A stretch of DNA of 64,000 nucleotides. Source: Megaleporinus macrocephalus. Lineage: Eukaryota; Chordata; Actinopteri; Characiformes; Anostomidae. The notes beneath the pieces are model-generated. The model saw only the letters and a list, made by a program, of their open reading frames with translations, did not search any database and had not been told where the DNA came from. Location of the stretch: NCBI GenBank assembly GCA_021613375.1, contig CM038728.1, positions 33,307,407-33,371,406 of the forward strand, in the 5' to 3' direction. The translations under genes were made by a program, and so were the position numbers. Positions 11,892-24,845 of the stretch are shown here, in pieces. How positions within the stretch are numbered: position 1 is the first letter of the stretch; each line of letters starts with the position of its first letter.

Positions 11892-12837
11892 CCATAGCTC
11901 GCTGGTATTTCTAGGTACAGGATCTTGATGTGAATGCACCTCTACACCAGTAGTGCAGGCCACACCATTCATCTCTACAGTGCTCCTCAGACCAGTTCTG
12001 GACAACTTGGGCCCAGTTGTGTGCACTATTCTGATGCTGGGTTTGGTTCGGCTAAGTATGACATGTCTACAGTGGCTGAGAAGACCCAAGCGCTGTAAAT
12101 TCACTAACACACTGCAAAACCGTCCACAACACAACGGAAGTGTTTCTGGAGGACACTTAAAGGACGTGCGACGCAATGTAAACAGAACTACGCCGAGCCG
12201 CGGTAGCGTCTATTGAAAAGTAAATTTGTCTATATTTACTAACTATCAGACTTCTCATTAGACGCTAGTGATGGTCAGATCAAGCCTCTCCCTCCAGCTG
12301 GTTCAAACCAAGGTTCATTACTCGAAGCTCACACAAACCCCCCTGCTGGCCAAAACCTTTATTGTCAGTTCAACTACGTATGATGGCCTTTTGCAACGTT
12401 GTCAGCCTGAAAACAAGTATAAACATAAACACCTTAATTAAATTTTCTGTGGTTCATTTATTTGTTTATCTGATCTGTGTTTGATTGAGTGGGTTTGTTA
12501 ATTAAATAAACTGCCAGTCTGATTTCAGTCAGTAAATAAATCTAATAGTATGTGAGATATTGATGTAAAACTGTTGCAGTGGTTTTAAGAGATGGGACAG
12601 TGATGGTGGGTGATGATGACTTTAAATTTTATTAAGAAATAATAAATCACACCAACACTCGAACCACGTCCTGAACCAGCGAGACTTCAGACGCCATCAG
12701 TGACGTCACGCACCCACAATGAAGCAAGCCTCCATATTCAAAACAGTCAAAGGGAAGTAGAGTCATTCTAAAGACTGGCGTGGACCAGTGATTGGTTGAG
12801 GGTAATAAGGTGTCCCAAAGGTATCCCAAAGGTGTCA
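11892..12837. other. spacer, no gene recognised
   Basis: Unique-looking sequence. The minus-strand 127-codon frame at 11793-12176 overlaps the short DNA element and shows no known protein pattern. The right end grades into the first CCTGTG-type units of the 14-bp array. Confidence 0.5.
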
Positions 12838-13990
12838 TCCTGTGGGCAGTGTCCTGTATACAGTGTCCCCTGGGTGGTGTACTGTTGGCAGTGTCCTGTA
12901 TACAGTGTCCCCTGGGTGGTGTCCTGTGGGCAGTGTCCTGTGTACAGTGTCTCGTGGGCGGCATCCTGTGGGCAGAATTCTGTGGGCAGCGTCCTGTATA
13001 CAATGAGCTGTGGGCCGCATCCTCTCTACAGTGTCCCACAGGTGTCATCCTCTGGGCAGTGTCCTGTATACAGTGTCTCGTGGGTGGTATCCTATGTACA
13101 GCATCCTGTGGGCAACATCCTGTGGAAAGCGTCCTGTATACAACGTCCTGTGGGCCGCATCCTCTCTACAGTGTCCCACAGGTGTCATCTTCTGGGCAGT
13201 GTCCTGTATACAGTGTCTCGTGGGTGGTATCCCATGTACAGCGTCCTGTGGGCAGCGTCCTGTGGAAAGCGTCCTGTATACAACGACCTGTGGGCCGCAT
13301 CCTCTCTACAGTGTCCCACAGGTGTCATCCTCTGGGCAGTGTCCTGTATACAGTGTCTCGTGGGTGGTATCCTATGTACAGCGTCCTGTGGGCAGCATCC
13401 TGTGGAAAGCGTCCTGTATACAACGTCCTGTGGGCCGCATCCTCTCTACAGTGTCCCACAGGTGTCATCTTCTGGGCAGTGTCCTGTATACAGTGTCTCG
13501 TGGGTGGTATCCTATGTACAGCGTCCTGTGGGCAACATCCTGTGGAAAGCGTCCTGTATACAACGTCCTGTGGGCCGCATTCTCTCTACAGTGTCCCACA
13601 GGTGTCATCTTCTGGGCAGTGTCCTGTATACAGTGTCTCGTGGGTGGTATCCCATGTACAGCGTCCTGTGGGCAGCGTCCTGTGGAAAGCGTCCTGTATA
13701 CAAGGTCCTGCGGGCCGCATCCTCTCTACAGTGTCCCACAGGTGTCATCCTCTGGGCAGTGTCCTGTATGCAGTGTTCCATGGGCGGTGTTCTGTGGGCA
13801 GCATCCTGCAGGCCGCATCCTCTGTACAGTGTCCCGCAGATGTCATCCTGTGGGCATTGTCTTGTATACAGTGTTACGTGGGTGGGCGGCGTCATGTGGG
13901 CAGTGTTTTGTGGGCAGCGCCCGTTTGGGTGTTGTCCTGTGTACAGTGTCCCGTGGGCGGTGTCCTGTGGTCGGCGTCCTGTGTCCACTG
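12838..13990. repeat. 14-bp minisatellite with 140-bp higher-order unit
   Basis: The monomers are 14 bp, for example GTCCTGTGGGCAGC, ATCCTGTGGAAAGC and GTCCTGTATACAGT. Ten of them form a 140-bp unit. The marker TCTGGGCAGTGTCCTG falls at 13051, 13191, 13331, 13471, 13611 and 13751, exactly 140 bp apart each time. Flanking monomers from 12838 and to 13990 are more irregular. Because 14 and 140 are not multiples of three, all three plus-strand frames stay open (330 to 411 codons), which argues strongly against coding. Confidence 0.95.
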
Positions 13991-14755
13991 ATGAAGGACT
14001 AGAGGAACACAAACTGTGCAGCAGCAGATGAGCTACTGTCTCTGGCTTTACATCTACAAGGTGGACCAGCAAGTAGTAGGAGTGTCCAGTAGAGTGGACA
14101 GTGAGTGGACGCTGCAGTCCAGCAGTAAGTAAACAGTACTTGTGTATTAAAACATGCAGAAGTGTGTTCTCTAGTTTTCTGGTGCATAATCTTTTGGCTG
14201 CGGTGTCCGGCGCTGGAGTGCGTGGTGTTGTTGGTGTACGGCGGAATGCCCAGTCCCAGTCTCGCTCTCCGGTGAGGGCCTTAATAAAGGTTTTGTGCCT
14301 TTTCCCGGGCCTGGTTTGCTCCCACCCATGCATGGAAAGCCGAGGCAGCCCACCTTTTCATGACTGATATATTCGCACGGCGTCTACGCTCTTCCACGCA
14401 CCCCCCACCAAAACAGACTTTCAGCCGAGCTAAAAATCAACTCCAGACAAAATAACAGCCCGCTGAGAAACCTGTGTGGAAATAACAAATGAAATATGTT
14501 TCTGTTTCCACCACCAAGTCAGACAGCTCTGTAAGAGAAATATGAATAACATCCCACCTGCGGTGCTCCGAACCGCCCAGAGGAAAAAATAAACATTTCC
14601 CACAACAGTCTGATTGAGGACTTAATGAATATTGAAAACCGCATGTCTTCAGTAGAAATTACGCCCGAGACGTAACAGAACTCCGTCATTCCGAGTCACT
14701 GATAACTGAATATTGTTGTTATTAGTTTTCCTTCATTATAGTTATTTCATTAGTT
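13991..14755. other. spacer, no gene recognised
   Basis: Unique-looking sequence of ordinary composition. Short overlapping frames occur on both strands. I see no domain, element end or array. Confidence 0.5.
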
Positions 14756-15490
14756 CTCACAAAATGAACGTTCTTTGGAGGGAGAGAACCACTTTTGGGT
14801 CGCTAAAGAACCTTTCAGTGGCTGGAAAAGAGATCTTAACGACTCTAAGAGAACTATTTCAAGAATTTTCTAAATAACCCTGTAAAACGTGAAGGTAGTT
14901 CATTGAATGTAACAGAAGAGTCAATTTGGTTCTCTAAAGAACCCTTCAGTAGGTCTGAGGGTGTAGAACCATTTTAAGTTCTACCTCAAGGTTTGTTCTG
15001 CTCTGTAAAAGTAAAGGTGCCACAAGTGGTTCTTTGAAACAACAGAAGAACCAATGTTGGTTCTATAGAAACCCTTCAGTGGAAGGTTCCTTTAAATAAA
15101 TAATTTTCAAAAATGAGATGTTAGTATATAGAACCTTTTTTATGGTTCTACATCAACTGAAGGTTTGTTCTATTCTGTAAAAGTAAAGGTGTCGTAAGTG
15201 GCTCTTTGAATCAACAGAAGAACCAATTTTGGTTCTCTAAAGAACTCTTCAGTGGAAGTTTCTTTTAAAAAAGCATTCTGTAAAATGAGATGTTAGTGTA
15301 TAGAACCTTTTAGTTTAATGTAAAGGTTCTACATCAACTGAAGGATTGTTCTAAAAATATATACCAATGTTCTACAAACAACTCGAGGTATGTTCTGCTC
15401 CAAAAACATTGCCACATAGTCTTTTCTAGAGTGATAGAACCACATTTGATCCCCTAAAGAGCCTTTCAATGACCGACAATGAGATCCAAA
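14756..15490. repeat. AGAACC/GGTTCT-rich repeat, partly tandem
   Basis: The words GGTTCTCTAAAGAACCCTTC and AGAAGGTTCT-like variants recur. Blocks such as GGTTCTACATCAACTGAAGG appear at about 15142 and 15326, and CAACAGAAGAACCAAT appears at about 15040 and 15214. The spacing is about 175-185 bp, so at least two to three degenerate copies stand head to tail. GAACC...GGTTC words are self-complementary and can fold back. A weaker relative lies near 10.8 kb. Confidence 0.7.
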
Positions 15491-15714
15491 TTACACATAC
15501 ACAATTACACATACAGGAAGAACAGCCTTTTATCAGTTCACTCAGATAAAACAAGAACATGTAAAATACACACTTAAATGGTTCTTCAGTCTTCAGTCTG
15601 ATGGAGAATGTGTTGTATACGGTTAAGTTTAGAACCTTTATGACAAAGGTTCTTTAATTTTTGTAAGCTCAATATCATTACAAAAGCAGAACCTTTTCTG
15701 CTGCTGTATGAAAA

Positions 15715-17596
15715 ACCGCACCATCAGCATCATCAGCACTTTCAGTACCCTCAGCACTTTCATTACCATCAGCATCATCAGTACCATCAGCATCATCAGC
15801 ATCATCAGTACCATTAGCATCATCAGTACCATCAGTACCATCTGCATCATCAGTACCATCAGCATCATTAGTACCATCAGTACCATCAGCACCATCAGCA
15901 TTATCAGTACCGTCTGTACCATCAGCATCATCAGTACCATCAGCATCATTAGTACCATCAGTACCATCAGCACCATCAGCATTATCAGTACCGTCAGTAC
16001 CATCAGTACCATCAGCATCATCAGTACCATCAGCATCATCTGTACCATCAGTACCATTAGCATCATCAGTACCATCAGCATCATCAGTACCATCAGTACC
16101 ATCAGCATCATCAGTACCATCAGCATCATCAGTACCATCAGTACCATCAGCACCATCAGTACCATCAGCATCATCAGTACCATCAGCATCATCAGTACCA
16201 TCAGTACCATTAGCATCATCAGTACCATCAGCATCATCAGTACCATCAGCATCATCAGTACCATCAGCATCATCAGTACCATCAGTACCATCAGCATCAT
16301 CTGTACCATCAGTACCATTAGCATCATCAGTACCATCAGCATTATCAGTACCGTCAGTACCATCAGTACCATCAGCATCATCAGTACCATCAGTACCATC
16401 AGCATCATCAGTACCATCAGTACCATCAGCATTATCAGTACCGTCTGTACCATCAGCATCATCAGTACCATCAGCATCATTAGTACCATCAGTACCATCA
16501 GCACCATCAGCATTATCAGTACCGTCAGTACCATCAGTACCATCAGCATCATCAGTACCATCAGCATCATCTGTACCATCAGTACCATTAGCATCATCAG
16601 TACCATCAGCATCATCAGTACCATCAGTACCATCAGCATCATCAGTACCATCAGCATCATCAGTACCATCAGTACCATCAGCACCATCAGTACCATCAGC
16701 ATCATCAGTACCATCAGCATCATCAGTACCATCAGTACCCTCAGCATCATCAGTACCATCAGCATCATCAGTACCATCAGCATCATCAGTACCATCAGTA
16801 CCATCAGCACCATCAGTACCATCAGCATCATCAGTACCATCAGCATCATCAGTACCATCAGTACCATCAGCATCATCTGTACCATCAGTACCATTAGCAT
16901 CATCAGTACCATCAGCATCATCAGTACCATCAGCATCATCAGTACCATCAGTACCATCAGCATCATCAGTACCATCAGTACCATCAGTACCATCAGCATC
17001 ATCTGTACCATCAGTACCATTAGCATCATCAGTACCATCAGCATCATCAGTACCATCAGCATCATCAGTACCATCAGTACCATCAGCATCATCAGTACCA
17101 TCAGCATCATCAGTACCATCAGCATCATTAGTACCATCAGTACCATCAGCACCATCAGCATTATCAGTACCGTCAGTATCATCAGTATCATCAGCATCAT
17201 CAGTACCATCAGCATCATCAGCATCATCAGTACCATTAGCATCATCAGTACCATCAGTACCATCAGCATCATCAGTACCATCAGCATCATCAGTACCATC
17301 AGTACCATCAGTACCATCAGCATCATCAGTACCATCAGCATTATCAGTACCATCAGCATCATCAGTACCATCAGTACCATCAGTACCATCAGCATCATCA
17401 GTACCATCAGTACCATCAGCATTATCAGTACCATCAGTACCATCAGCATTATCAGTACCATCAGTACCATCAGCATTATCAGTACCATCAGCATCATTAG
17501 TACCATCAGCGCTGTCAGTACTATCAGTACCATGAGCACCTTATGTACCGTTAGTATCATCAGTACGATGAGCGCTGTCAGTACTATCAGTATCTA
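15715..17596. repeat. 9-bp minisatellite (CATCAGTAC / CATCAGCAT), about 200 units
   Basis: Unbroken 9-bp periodicity with two main monomer types, CATCAGTAC and CATCAGCAT, plus rare CATTAGTAC and CGTCAGTAC. The marker CGTCTGTACC occurs at 15911 and 16442, 531 bp (59 units) apart, with matching surroundings, showing a large internal duplication. A 629-codon plus frame (Ile-Ser-Thr) and a 640-codon minus frame (Met-Leu-Val) cover the same bases. A stop-free 9-mer explains both. Confidence 0.96.
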
Positions 17597-17861
17597 ATCC
17601 TATAAATGTAAATTATGTATGTAAATTAATTGGGTTTCTGAAAAACTTATTTACATATTCATGAGGCTCCGGAGGACATTCCGGTTCTGTAGGTGCTGTT
17701 AGCAGTTCGGGTCTAAGCGAGAGTTTTCAGGGACATGATGAAACCCTGGACGGGACGGGAGCACATACCGCCTCCCAAGAGGTGCAGAAACAAGTGGGAC
17801 CTCGACGGAATTAAACCGCAAAGAGAGAGAAATTCACCCGCACACTCATTACCAGAGCCAT

Positions 17862-18984
<1,123 letters not shown>

Positions 18985-19779
18985 TATGAATCCAGTACTG
19001 ACTCTCAGGTTAGCAGTGGGGGAGCAGTAACAGCTCTCTCTCTGTTTTTTACCCAGAAATCTGCGTGTGTGGTTTGTATCTTGTGTGTTGATGAAGTGCT
19101 GCTTTTCTTCTCTTATCGCATCACTTCCTGCGGATTATATTTATTTATGAAAATGTTAGCGAGGCCTGCAGCATCTGCGCCAGTGACGATCAGTCTGCTG
19201 AAGGAGACGCAGCGCAGTCTGTCGCTTCTCCACCTCCTTTTATTCTATCTCGCTCCTCCAGAGTTCGTCCTCGGGGTCAGTTCGGTCAGTTTCCCCATCT
19301 CACCCCGACTGCAGCCAATAGAATGTCTACAAATGACGTCACGTCTCTGCGTTGCTGTGGTGTGAGCTGCTGATGGAGGACAGGAAGTGATGTTCTAGAT
19401 AGGGAGCTTTACTGTAAGCCCTCAGTGAGAAACCCAGAGGGGCTGAATTAACTTGATCGGAACTCAGACACAGCCTTGGTTCTCAAGTCTAGACTAAAAC
19501 CTACTCGTGAAGTCGAGTCTGTTCTTGTTCTAGTCTGATCTTCAGAGGAGAGGTGCAGATCTGGTTCACTGACAGACAGTAATATGTTTAACTGAGAACG
19601 TTGGTTCTGTCGTTCCGCTGCTCCCACACGCTCACTCAGGTCTCATGACGGTGGAGCTGGAGGTGCGCTGACCTCCCAGGGTCGTTGTTTCCTTCAGACC
19701 TGCCCGAGTCACTGCTGCACCTTATTAACACTGTATACTGAACTCAGTCACTAACAGTCACTAACTATCATTGTTGAGC
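18985..19779. other. spacer, no gene recognised
   Basis: Unique-looking sequence. A 98-codon plus frame at 19069-19365 begins with a hydrophobic stretch but has no recognisable family pattern and no obvious exon boundaries. I do not call it a gene. Confidence 0.5.
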
Positions 19780-21437
19780 TCAACAACTGCCCATCCCCTG
19801 CAGTCTGACCTGAACAACTGTCCATCCCCTGCAGTCTGACCTGAACAACTGTCCATCCTGTGCTGTCTGACCTGAACAACTGCCCATCCTGTGCTGTCTG
19901 ATGTTGACCAACTGTCCATCCTGTGCTGTCTGACCTGAACAACTGTCCATCCTGTTTGGTCTGATGTTGAACAACTGTCCATCCTGTTTGGTCTGATACT
20001 GAAGCACTGTCCATCCTGTGTGGTCTGACCTGAACAACTGCCCATCCTGTGCTGTCTGATGTTGACCAACTGTCCATTCTGTGCAGTCTGATGCTGAACA
20101 ACTGCCCATCCTGTGCGGTCTGATGTTGAACAACTGTCCATCCTGTGTGGTCTGATGCTGAACAACTGCCCATCCTGTGCGGTCTGATGTTGAACAACTG
20201 TCCATCCTGTGTGGTCTGATGCTGAACAACTGCCCATCCTGTGTGGTCTGACCTGAACAACTGCCCATCCTGTGTGGTCTGATGCTGAACAACTGCCCAT
20301 CCTGTGCGGTCTGATGCTGAACAACTGCCCATCCTGTGCGGTCTGATGCTGAACAACTGTCCATCTTGTGCAGTCTGATGCTGAACAACTGCCCATCCTG
20401 TGCGGTCTGATGTTGAACAACTGTCCATCCTGTGTGGTCTGATGCTGAACAACTGCCCATCCTGTGTGGTCTGATGCTGAACAACTGCCCATCCTGTGCG
20501 GTCTGATGCTGAACAACTGCCCATCCTGTGCGGTCTGATGCTGAACAACTGTCCATCCTGTGCGGTCTGATGCTGAACAACTGCCCATCCTGTGCGGTCT
20601 GATGCTGAACAACTGCCCATCCTGTGCGGTCTGATGCTGAACAACTGTCCATCCTCTGTGGTCTGATGCTGAACAACTGCCCATCCTGTGCGGTCTGATG
20701 CTGAACAACTGTCCATCCTGTGCGGTCTGATGCTGAACAACTGCCCATCCTGTGCGGTCTGATGCTGAACAACTGCCCATCCTGTGCGGTCTGATGCTGA
20801 ACAACTGTCCATCCTGTGCGGTCTGATGCTGAACAACTGCCCATCCTGTGCGGTCTGATGTTGAACAACTGTCCATCCTGTGTGTTCTGATGTTGAACAA
20901 CTGTCCATCCTGTGCGGTCTGATGCTGAACAACTGTCCATCCTGTGTGTTCTGATGTTGAACAACTGTCCATCCTGTGTGTTCTGATGTTGAACAACTGT
21001 CCATCCTGTGCGGTCTGATGCTGAACAACTGTCCATCCTGTGTGTTCTGATGTTGAACAACTGTCCATCCTGTGCTGTCTGATGTTGAACAACTGCCCAT
21101 CCTGTGCGGTCTGATGCTGAACAACTGCCCATCCTGTGCGGTCTGATGCTGAACAACTGTCCATCCTCTGTGGTCTGATGTTGAACAACTGCCCAGCCTG
21201 TGTGGTCTGATGCTGAACAACTGCCCATCCTGTGTGGTCTGATGCTGAACAACTGCCCATCCTGTGCGGTCTGATGCTGAACAACTGCCCATCCTGTGTG
21301 GTCTGATGTTGAACAACTGTCCATCCTGTGTGGTCTGATGCTGAACAACTGTCCATCCTCTGTGGTCTGATGTTGAACAACTGTCCATCCTGTGTGGTCT
21401 GATGTTGAACAACTGTCCATCCTGTGTGGTCTGATGC
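19780..21437. repeat. 32-bp minisatellite, about 51 units
   Basis: The unit contains TGCTGAACAACTGCCCATCC followed by TGTGCGGTCTGA, 32 bp in total. CTGCCCAT recurs every 32 bp, for example at 20581 and 20613. A few leftmost units are shortened (ACCTGAACAACTG). The main variants are CCCATCC/TCCATCC and GCGGTC/GTGGTC, the latter a CpG to TpG change. All three minus-strand frames are open for 546-580 codons because 32 is not a multiple of three. Confidence 0.96.
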
Positions 21438-21739
21438 TGCTGCTTCATCTACCTTGACCTGGTTCCCCTGTTTGCCTGCATTCTGGACCAGTTTACCCAC
21501 CATGGAGCTCCTGCTGTCCAGTGCTTGGTGGAGAGCTTCACCTGCATGATGCTGAACCTCCTGAAGATCCTTCTTGTTTACTTAATCACAGATGTTTCTT
21601 CTTCTCCTGCCTCACAAACACTGAGCTGGTTCTCTCTGCTGCCCTCATGGGACTGTCTACGTTCAGTACTGCATATAATTATAATTCTTATTCTTTTCAT
21701 TTTGCTTTCATACTCTTTATATTCTGATGTTGATCAAAA
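21438..21739. other. spacer right of the 32-bp array
   Basis: Unique-looking. Two short plus frames (68 and 79 codons) start near 21521 without a recognised pattern. The interval may be the upstream part of the retroelement tail that follows. Confidence 0.4.
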
Positions 21740-21865
21740 AGGTTTGGAGTCTGGTTCCTCTTGAGGTTCTTCCTCTTGTTCTGAGTAAGTTTTTCCTCCC
21801 ACTGTCTCCCGTGGTGATGCTTATTGGGGGGGGTCTCGGACCCAGATAACATGTAAATAAACCTT
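21740..21865 (+). mobile_element. probable retroelement 3' tail fragment (teleost type)
   Basis: The string GTCTGGTTCCTCTTGAGGTT, then TTTTTCCTCCCACTGTCTCC and GTGATGCTTATTGGGGG, and an AAATAAA-containing end match from memory a very common fish interspersed repeat with a retroposon-like 3' end. Only about 125 bp is recognisable. Whether the parent is a LINE or a SINE is not decided. Confidence 0.45.
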
Positions 21866-22667
21866 GTCTTGACATGTAAACACACTGAGTGTAACTGGAG
21901 TCAGCTTATGACTCCACAGTAGCAGTTGATGGCCGGATGGATGGATGTAAAGGGGGCAAGTTGAAAGAAAGGGTTAATTGCAGAGAGATGAAGTGATGGC
22001 AGCATAAAGGAGATTAGAAACTGTCAGATTAGGCTTTGATCGTGTCACGTCCCTGACACACCGTTATCTCTAAACATGGACTAAAGTCTTTTCAAGGTGG
22101 TGATGCTGCTGTTTATTGCTATGCTCAGCTGCTTCAGTCCAGGGTACCCAAATATCTTGTCTTCGGGGGGCAAAGTTTTAGGTTTTTGGTGGGTTTCCTT
22201 GCTAAATCATCACTCTGAGGCAATTCGAAGCTGCTAGTGAACATCTGTTGTGTTTAATAGCAAAACAATTGTTATTATTTTAGGTATAATGCGTCATCTA
22301 TCATATCAACAGCTTTGATTAACAGCTAATAAAGACTAAAGTTTAAAATCTTGTTAACCTACTTGTTATTGCATGCATAATGAATGACTCATTTAGTTTT
22401 CGCTCTGAAGCACACGGGGCTACAAAAACAAAGAACTTTTATCATTGAGAGAGGAGAACTCAGCTAAAGGCTCAGACAAATATAGCAAACATGTGTAAAT
22501 GTGTCCAAAGCTTATGTGTGATGGCCCTTCCTAGGCCAGGACGCCCCCCTGACCCGCTTGTTTGTTGGTGGGATTGGAATTTAGGGGCACCAGGACTGAA
22601 CACGTACAGCCGTGACCTCCTCAGATGGACTATAAACACAAACAAGCAGGAGAAGCACTCGTCCTTC
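21866..22667. other. spacer, no gene recognised
   Basis: Ordinary composition. No array, and no element end that I can name. The 62-67 codon frames on both strands near 22472-22679 overlap and have no pattern. Confidence 0.5.
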
Positions 22668-23280
22668 ACATGCATATGAGCTTGAGTGACGTCCCATTCT
22701 TAATCTATAGGGTTTAATATGATGTCGGTCCAACCTTAGCAGCTACAACAGCTTCAGCTCTTCTGCCAGGGCTCTCCACACGGTTTAGGAGAGTGTTTAT
22801 GGGAATGTTTGACCGGAATGTTCTTCCAGAGGACCATTGGTGAGGTCAGACACTGATGTTGGTTGAGAAGGCCTGGCTCACAGTCTCCGCTCTAATTCAT
22901 CCCAAAGGTGTTCTATCAGGTTGAGGTCAGAACTCTTTGCAGGACTCTGTGCAAGTTCTTCCACACCAAACTCGCTCCTCCATGTCTTTATGGAGCTGCT
23001 CTGTGCACTGGTGGGCAGTCATGTCGGAACAGGAAGGGGCCGTCCCCAAACTGTCCCCACAAAGTTGGGAGCATGAAATTGTCCAGAATGTGTTGGTCTG
23101 CTGAAATTTTAAGAGTTCCTTTCAGTGGAACTGAGGGTCCGAGCCAAACTCCTGAGAAAAAAACCCCACATCATAATCCGCCCTCCACCAAACTTTACAC
23201 TCGGCACAATGCAGTCAGACAAGTATCGTTCTCCTGGCAACCGCCGACCCCAGACTCGTCCATCAGAAGCGTGATCATTT
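22668..23280 (-). mobile_element. Tc1/mariner fragment, transposase 3' half, minus strand
   Basis: From left to right the plus strand shows the antisense of a Tc1 transposase C-terminal half. GTGACGTCCCATTCTTAATC marks the 3' end, GAGGTCAGACACTGATGTTG lies in the C-terminal coding part, and CATCCCAAAGGTGTTCTATC covers the IEHLWD-type motif. ACAAAGTTGGGAGCATGAAA and TTTACACTCGGCACAATGCA follow toward the middle of the gene. No intact frame remains. The fragment stops abruptly near AGACTCGTCCATCAGAAGCG, so the 5' half and left inverted repeat are missing. Confidence 0.85.
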
Positions 23281-23299
23281 TTTCAACAAGCATGAGTAG

Positions 23300-23368
23300 C
23301 TTCCACAGTTTCCTGGAACCGTATCATCTTTAGCGACGAATCCAGGTTCTGTTTGGGATCCGATGACG
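23300..23368 (+). mobile_element. sliver of a second Tc1-type transposase, plus strand
   Basis: GTATCATCTTTAGCGACGAA followed by TCCAGGTTCTGTTTGGGATC reads IFSDESRFCLGSDD on the plus strand. That is the first-aspartate region of Tc1 transposases, in the opposite orientation to its neighbours. About 70 bp remain, wedged between two minus-strand fragments. Confidence 0.7.
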
Positions 23369-23640
23369 TGTTCTATCAGGTTGAGGTCAGGACTCTGTGC
23401 AGGCCAGTCAAGTTCTTCCACACCAAACTCCCTCCTCCATGTCTTTATAGAGCTGCTCTGTGCTCCCCACAAAGTTGGGAGCATAAGAATTCCTTTCACT
23501 GGAACTGAGGGTCCGAGCCCAACTCCTGAGAAAACAACCTCACATCATGATCCCCCCTCCACCAAACTTTACACTCGGCACAATGCAGTCAGACAAGTAC
23601 CGTTCTCCTGCCGTATGGAACATGTACATCTCCGACAGGC
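23369..23640 (-). mobile_element. second minus-strand Tc1/mariner fragment
   Basis: It repeats the middle of the fragment at 22.9-23.2 kb (GTGTTCTATCAGGTTGAGGT onward) but with its own deletions: about 100 bp is missing between GAGCTGCTCTGTGC and CCCACAAAGTTGGG. On the minus strand it reads VEELDWPAQSPDLNLIEHV, the conserved motif carrying the third acidic residue. It ends near CGTTCTCCTGCC. The match to the first fragment is high but the deletion patterns differ, so these are separate copies or a duplicated one. Confidence 0.82.
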
Positions 23641-24424
23641 TCTCATCTTGGATCCAGGCTGGAGGGGACCTCCTTTAGAACCTCCTTTCAACTGTACAGT
23701 GTTGCTCTAATATTATAATCACATACATACATCATCATTACATCCACACACATACTGTTTCATTGCAGCAGCCCCTTCATGGTGGGTTATTTCTTTTGTC
23801 AGTGAGAGTAATTTTACTCAGGGTTACTCCTGCTCACTCCCCAGACAGGTGAAGGGAGCCAAGCCGTGCGTGAACCCAGGGCAGCAGCTGTTAATTAGAG
23901 GCTCAGAAGTGGTTTGGAAGACGGTCCTGACGCAGTGCTATTTTCTCCTGTTCCGCTCTTGTTTTTCTCCTCTGCATTATAGCCGCTATGGGTGGAGATA
24001 AGCGCTATCTGCGTCCCTCCCCACGTCGCTTGATGAATGAGTGAGAGAAACGAGTGAGACAGTTCACCTTCCCTCCGCCTCGCTTCAAGGAGACTTCTGA
24101 TGATTGTTGTCAACTACAGCTAACCAGATTAAATGAGCGCCTGGGTGTCAAAGTTAGCTTTTAGCCTCTCGCACGCCCGCGTTACATCTGTCCTGCATTA
24201 CGATTAAGGCCGCTTGCTAATGGAGCAATAACAGGCCTGCTAGCGCGGGCGTCCAGGGGCCAGAGGGAGAGTGGGGAGCTGAACGCTTCAACAGATATTC
24301 CATCACAGTCTGTCAGAGGAGAGAGAGAGTGATAGACACAAACACAAACACAACCATATACAGACATAAACACATACCATTCAGGGAGTAATTCATTATA
24401 TAATTATAATTATAATATTGCAAT

Positions 24425-24426
<2 letters not shown>
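23641..24426. other. spacer, no gene recognised
   Basis: Ordinary sequence containing some CACAAACACAAAC near 24335. The left edge (about 23641-23700) may be more transposon debris but I could not place it. No gene is seen. Confidence 0.5.

Positions 24427-24427
<1 letters not shown>

Positions 24428-24490
<63 letters not shown>
24428..24490. repeat. AT microsatellite
   Basis: An uninterrupted AT run of about 63 bp. Confidence 0.97.
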
Positions 24491-24492
<2 letters not shown>

Positions 24493-24664
24493 ATTTTTAT
24501 ATGGATTTATATTGATACACCTTAATAAAATGGGAAAGGTTGGTGATATAAACCTCCTGTTTGGGGCACATTAGTATTTGGGAGTGGGAAAACTTTTCAA
24601 GATAGTTGGTGACCATGGCGGCCATTTAGAAGTTATATATATTGCCACATGTACATCCATTATT

Positions 24665-24832
24665 ATCTATTTTTTTTTCTACATCATTTTAACACGACAG
24701 CTGTTAACATTGTGTGAAGGTTTCATGATGAATGAACCAATAGAAATGCTCCAAAATGCTTGGAAGGAATTCTGGTTCCGTTGACTTACATTGAAAGTAA
24801 CGACAGTCTTTGGTCCCTCATGTAAAGTTGCC
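24665..24832 (+). mobile_element. single arm of a foldback element (copy 1)
   Basis: TTTCATGATGAATGAACCAA, then TAGAAATGCTCCAAAATGCT and TGGTTCCGTTGACTTACATT, match both arms of the inverted-repeat element at 62975-63390. Only one arm is present here. Neighbouring AAAGTTGCCTGG corresponds to the inner part of the other copy. Confidence 0.7.
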
Positions 24833-24845
24833 TGGACACTGATGA

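Noticed and set aside
12792..14031. Three overlapping plus frames of 330-411 codons
   Set aside because: They are the same 14-bp repeat read in three frames. A real gene would keep one.
15638..17597. 629-codon plus and 640-codon minus frames
   Set aside because: They lie on opposite strands of one 9-bp array. The composition is pure repeat.
19751..21503. Three minus frames of 546-580 codons with a QDGQLF-type repeat
   Set aside because: The 32-bp array is read in three frames, so it is not a repeat protein.
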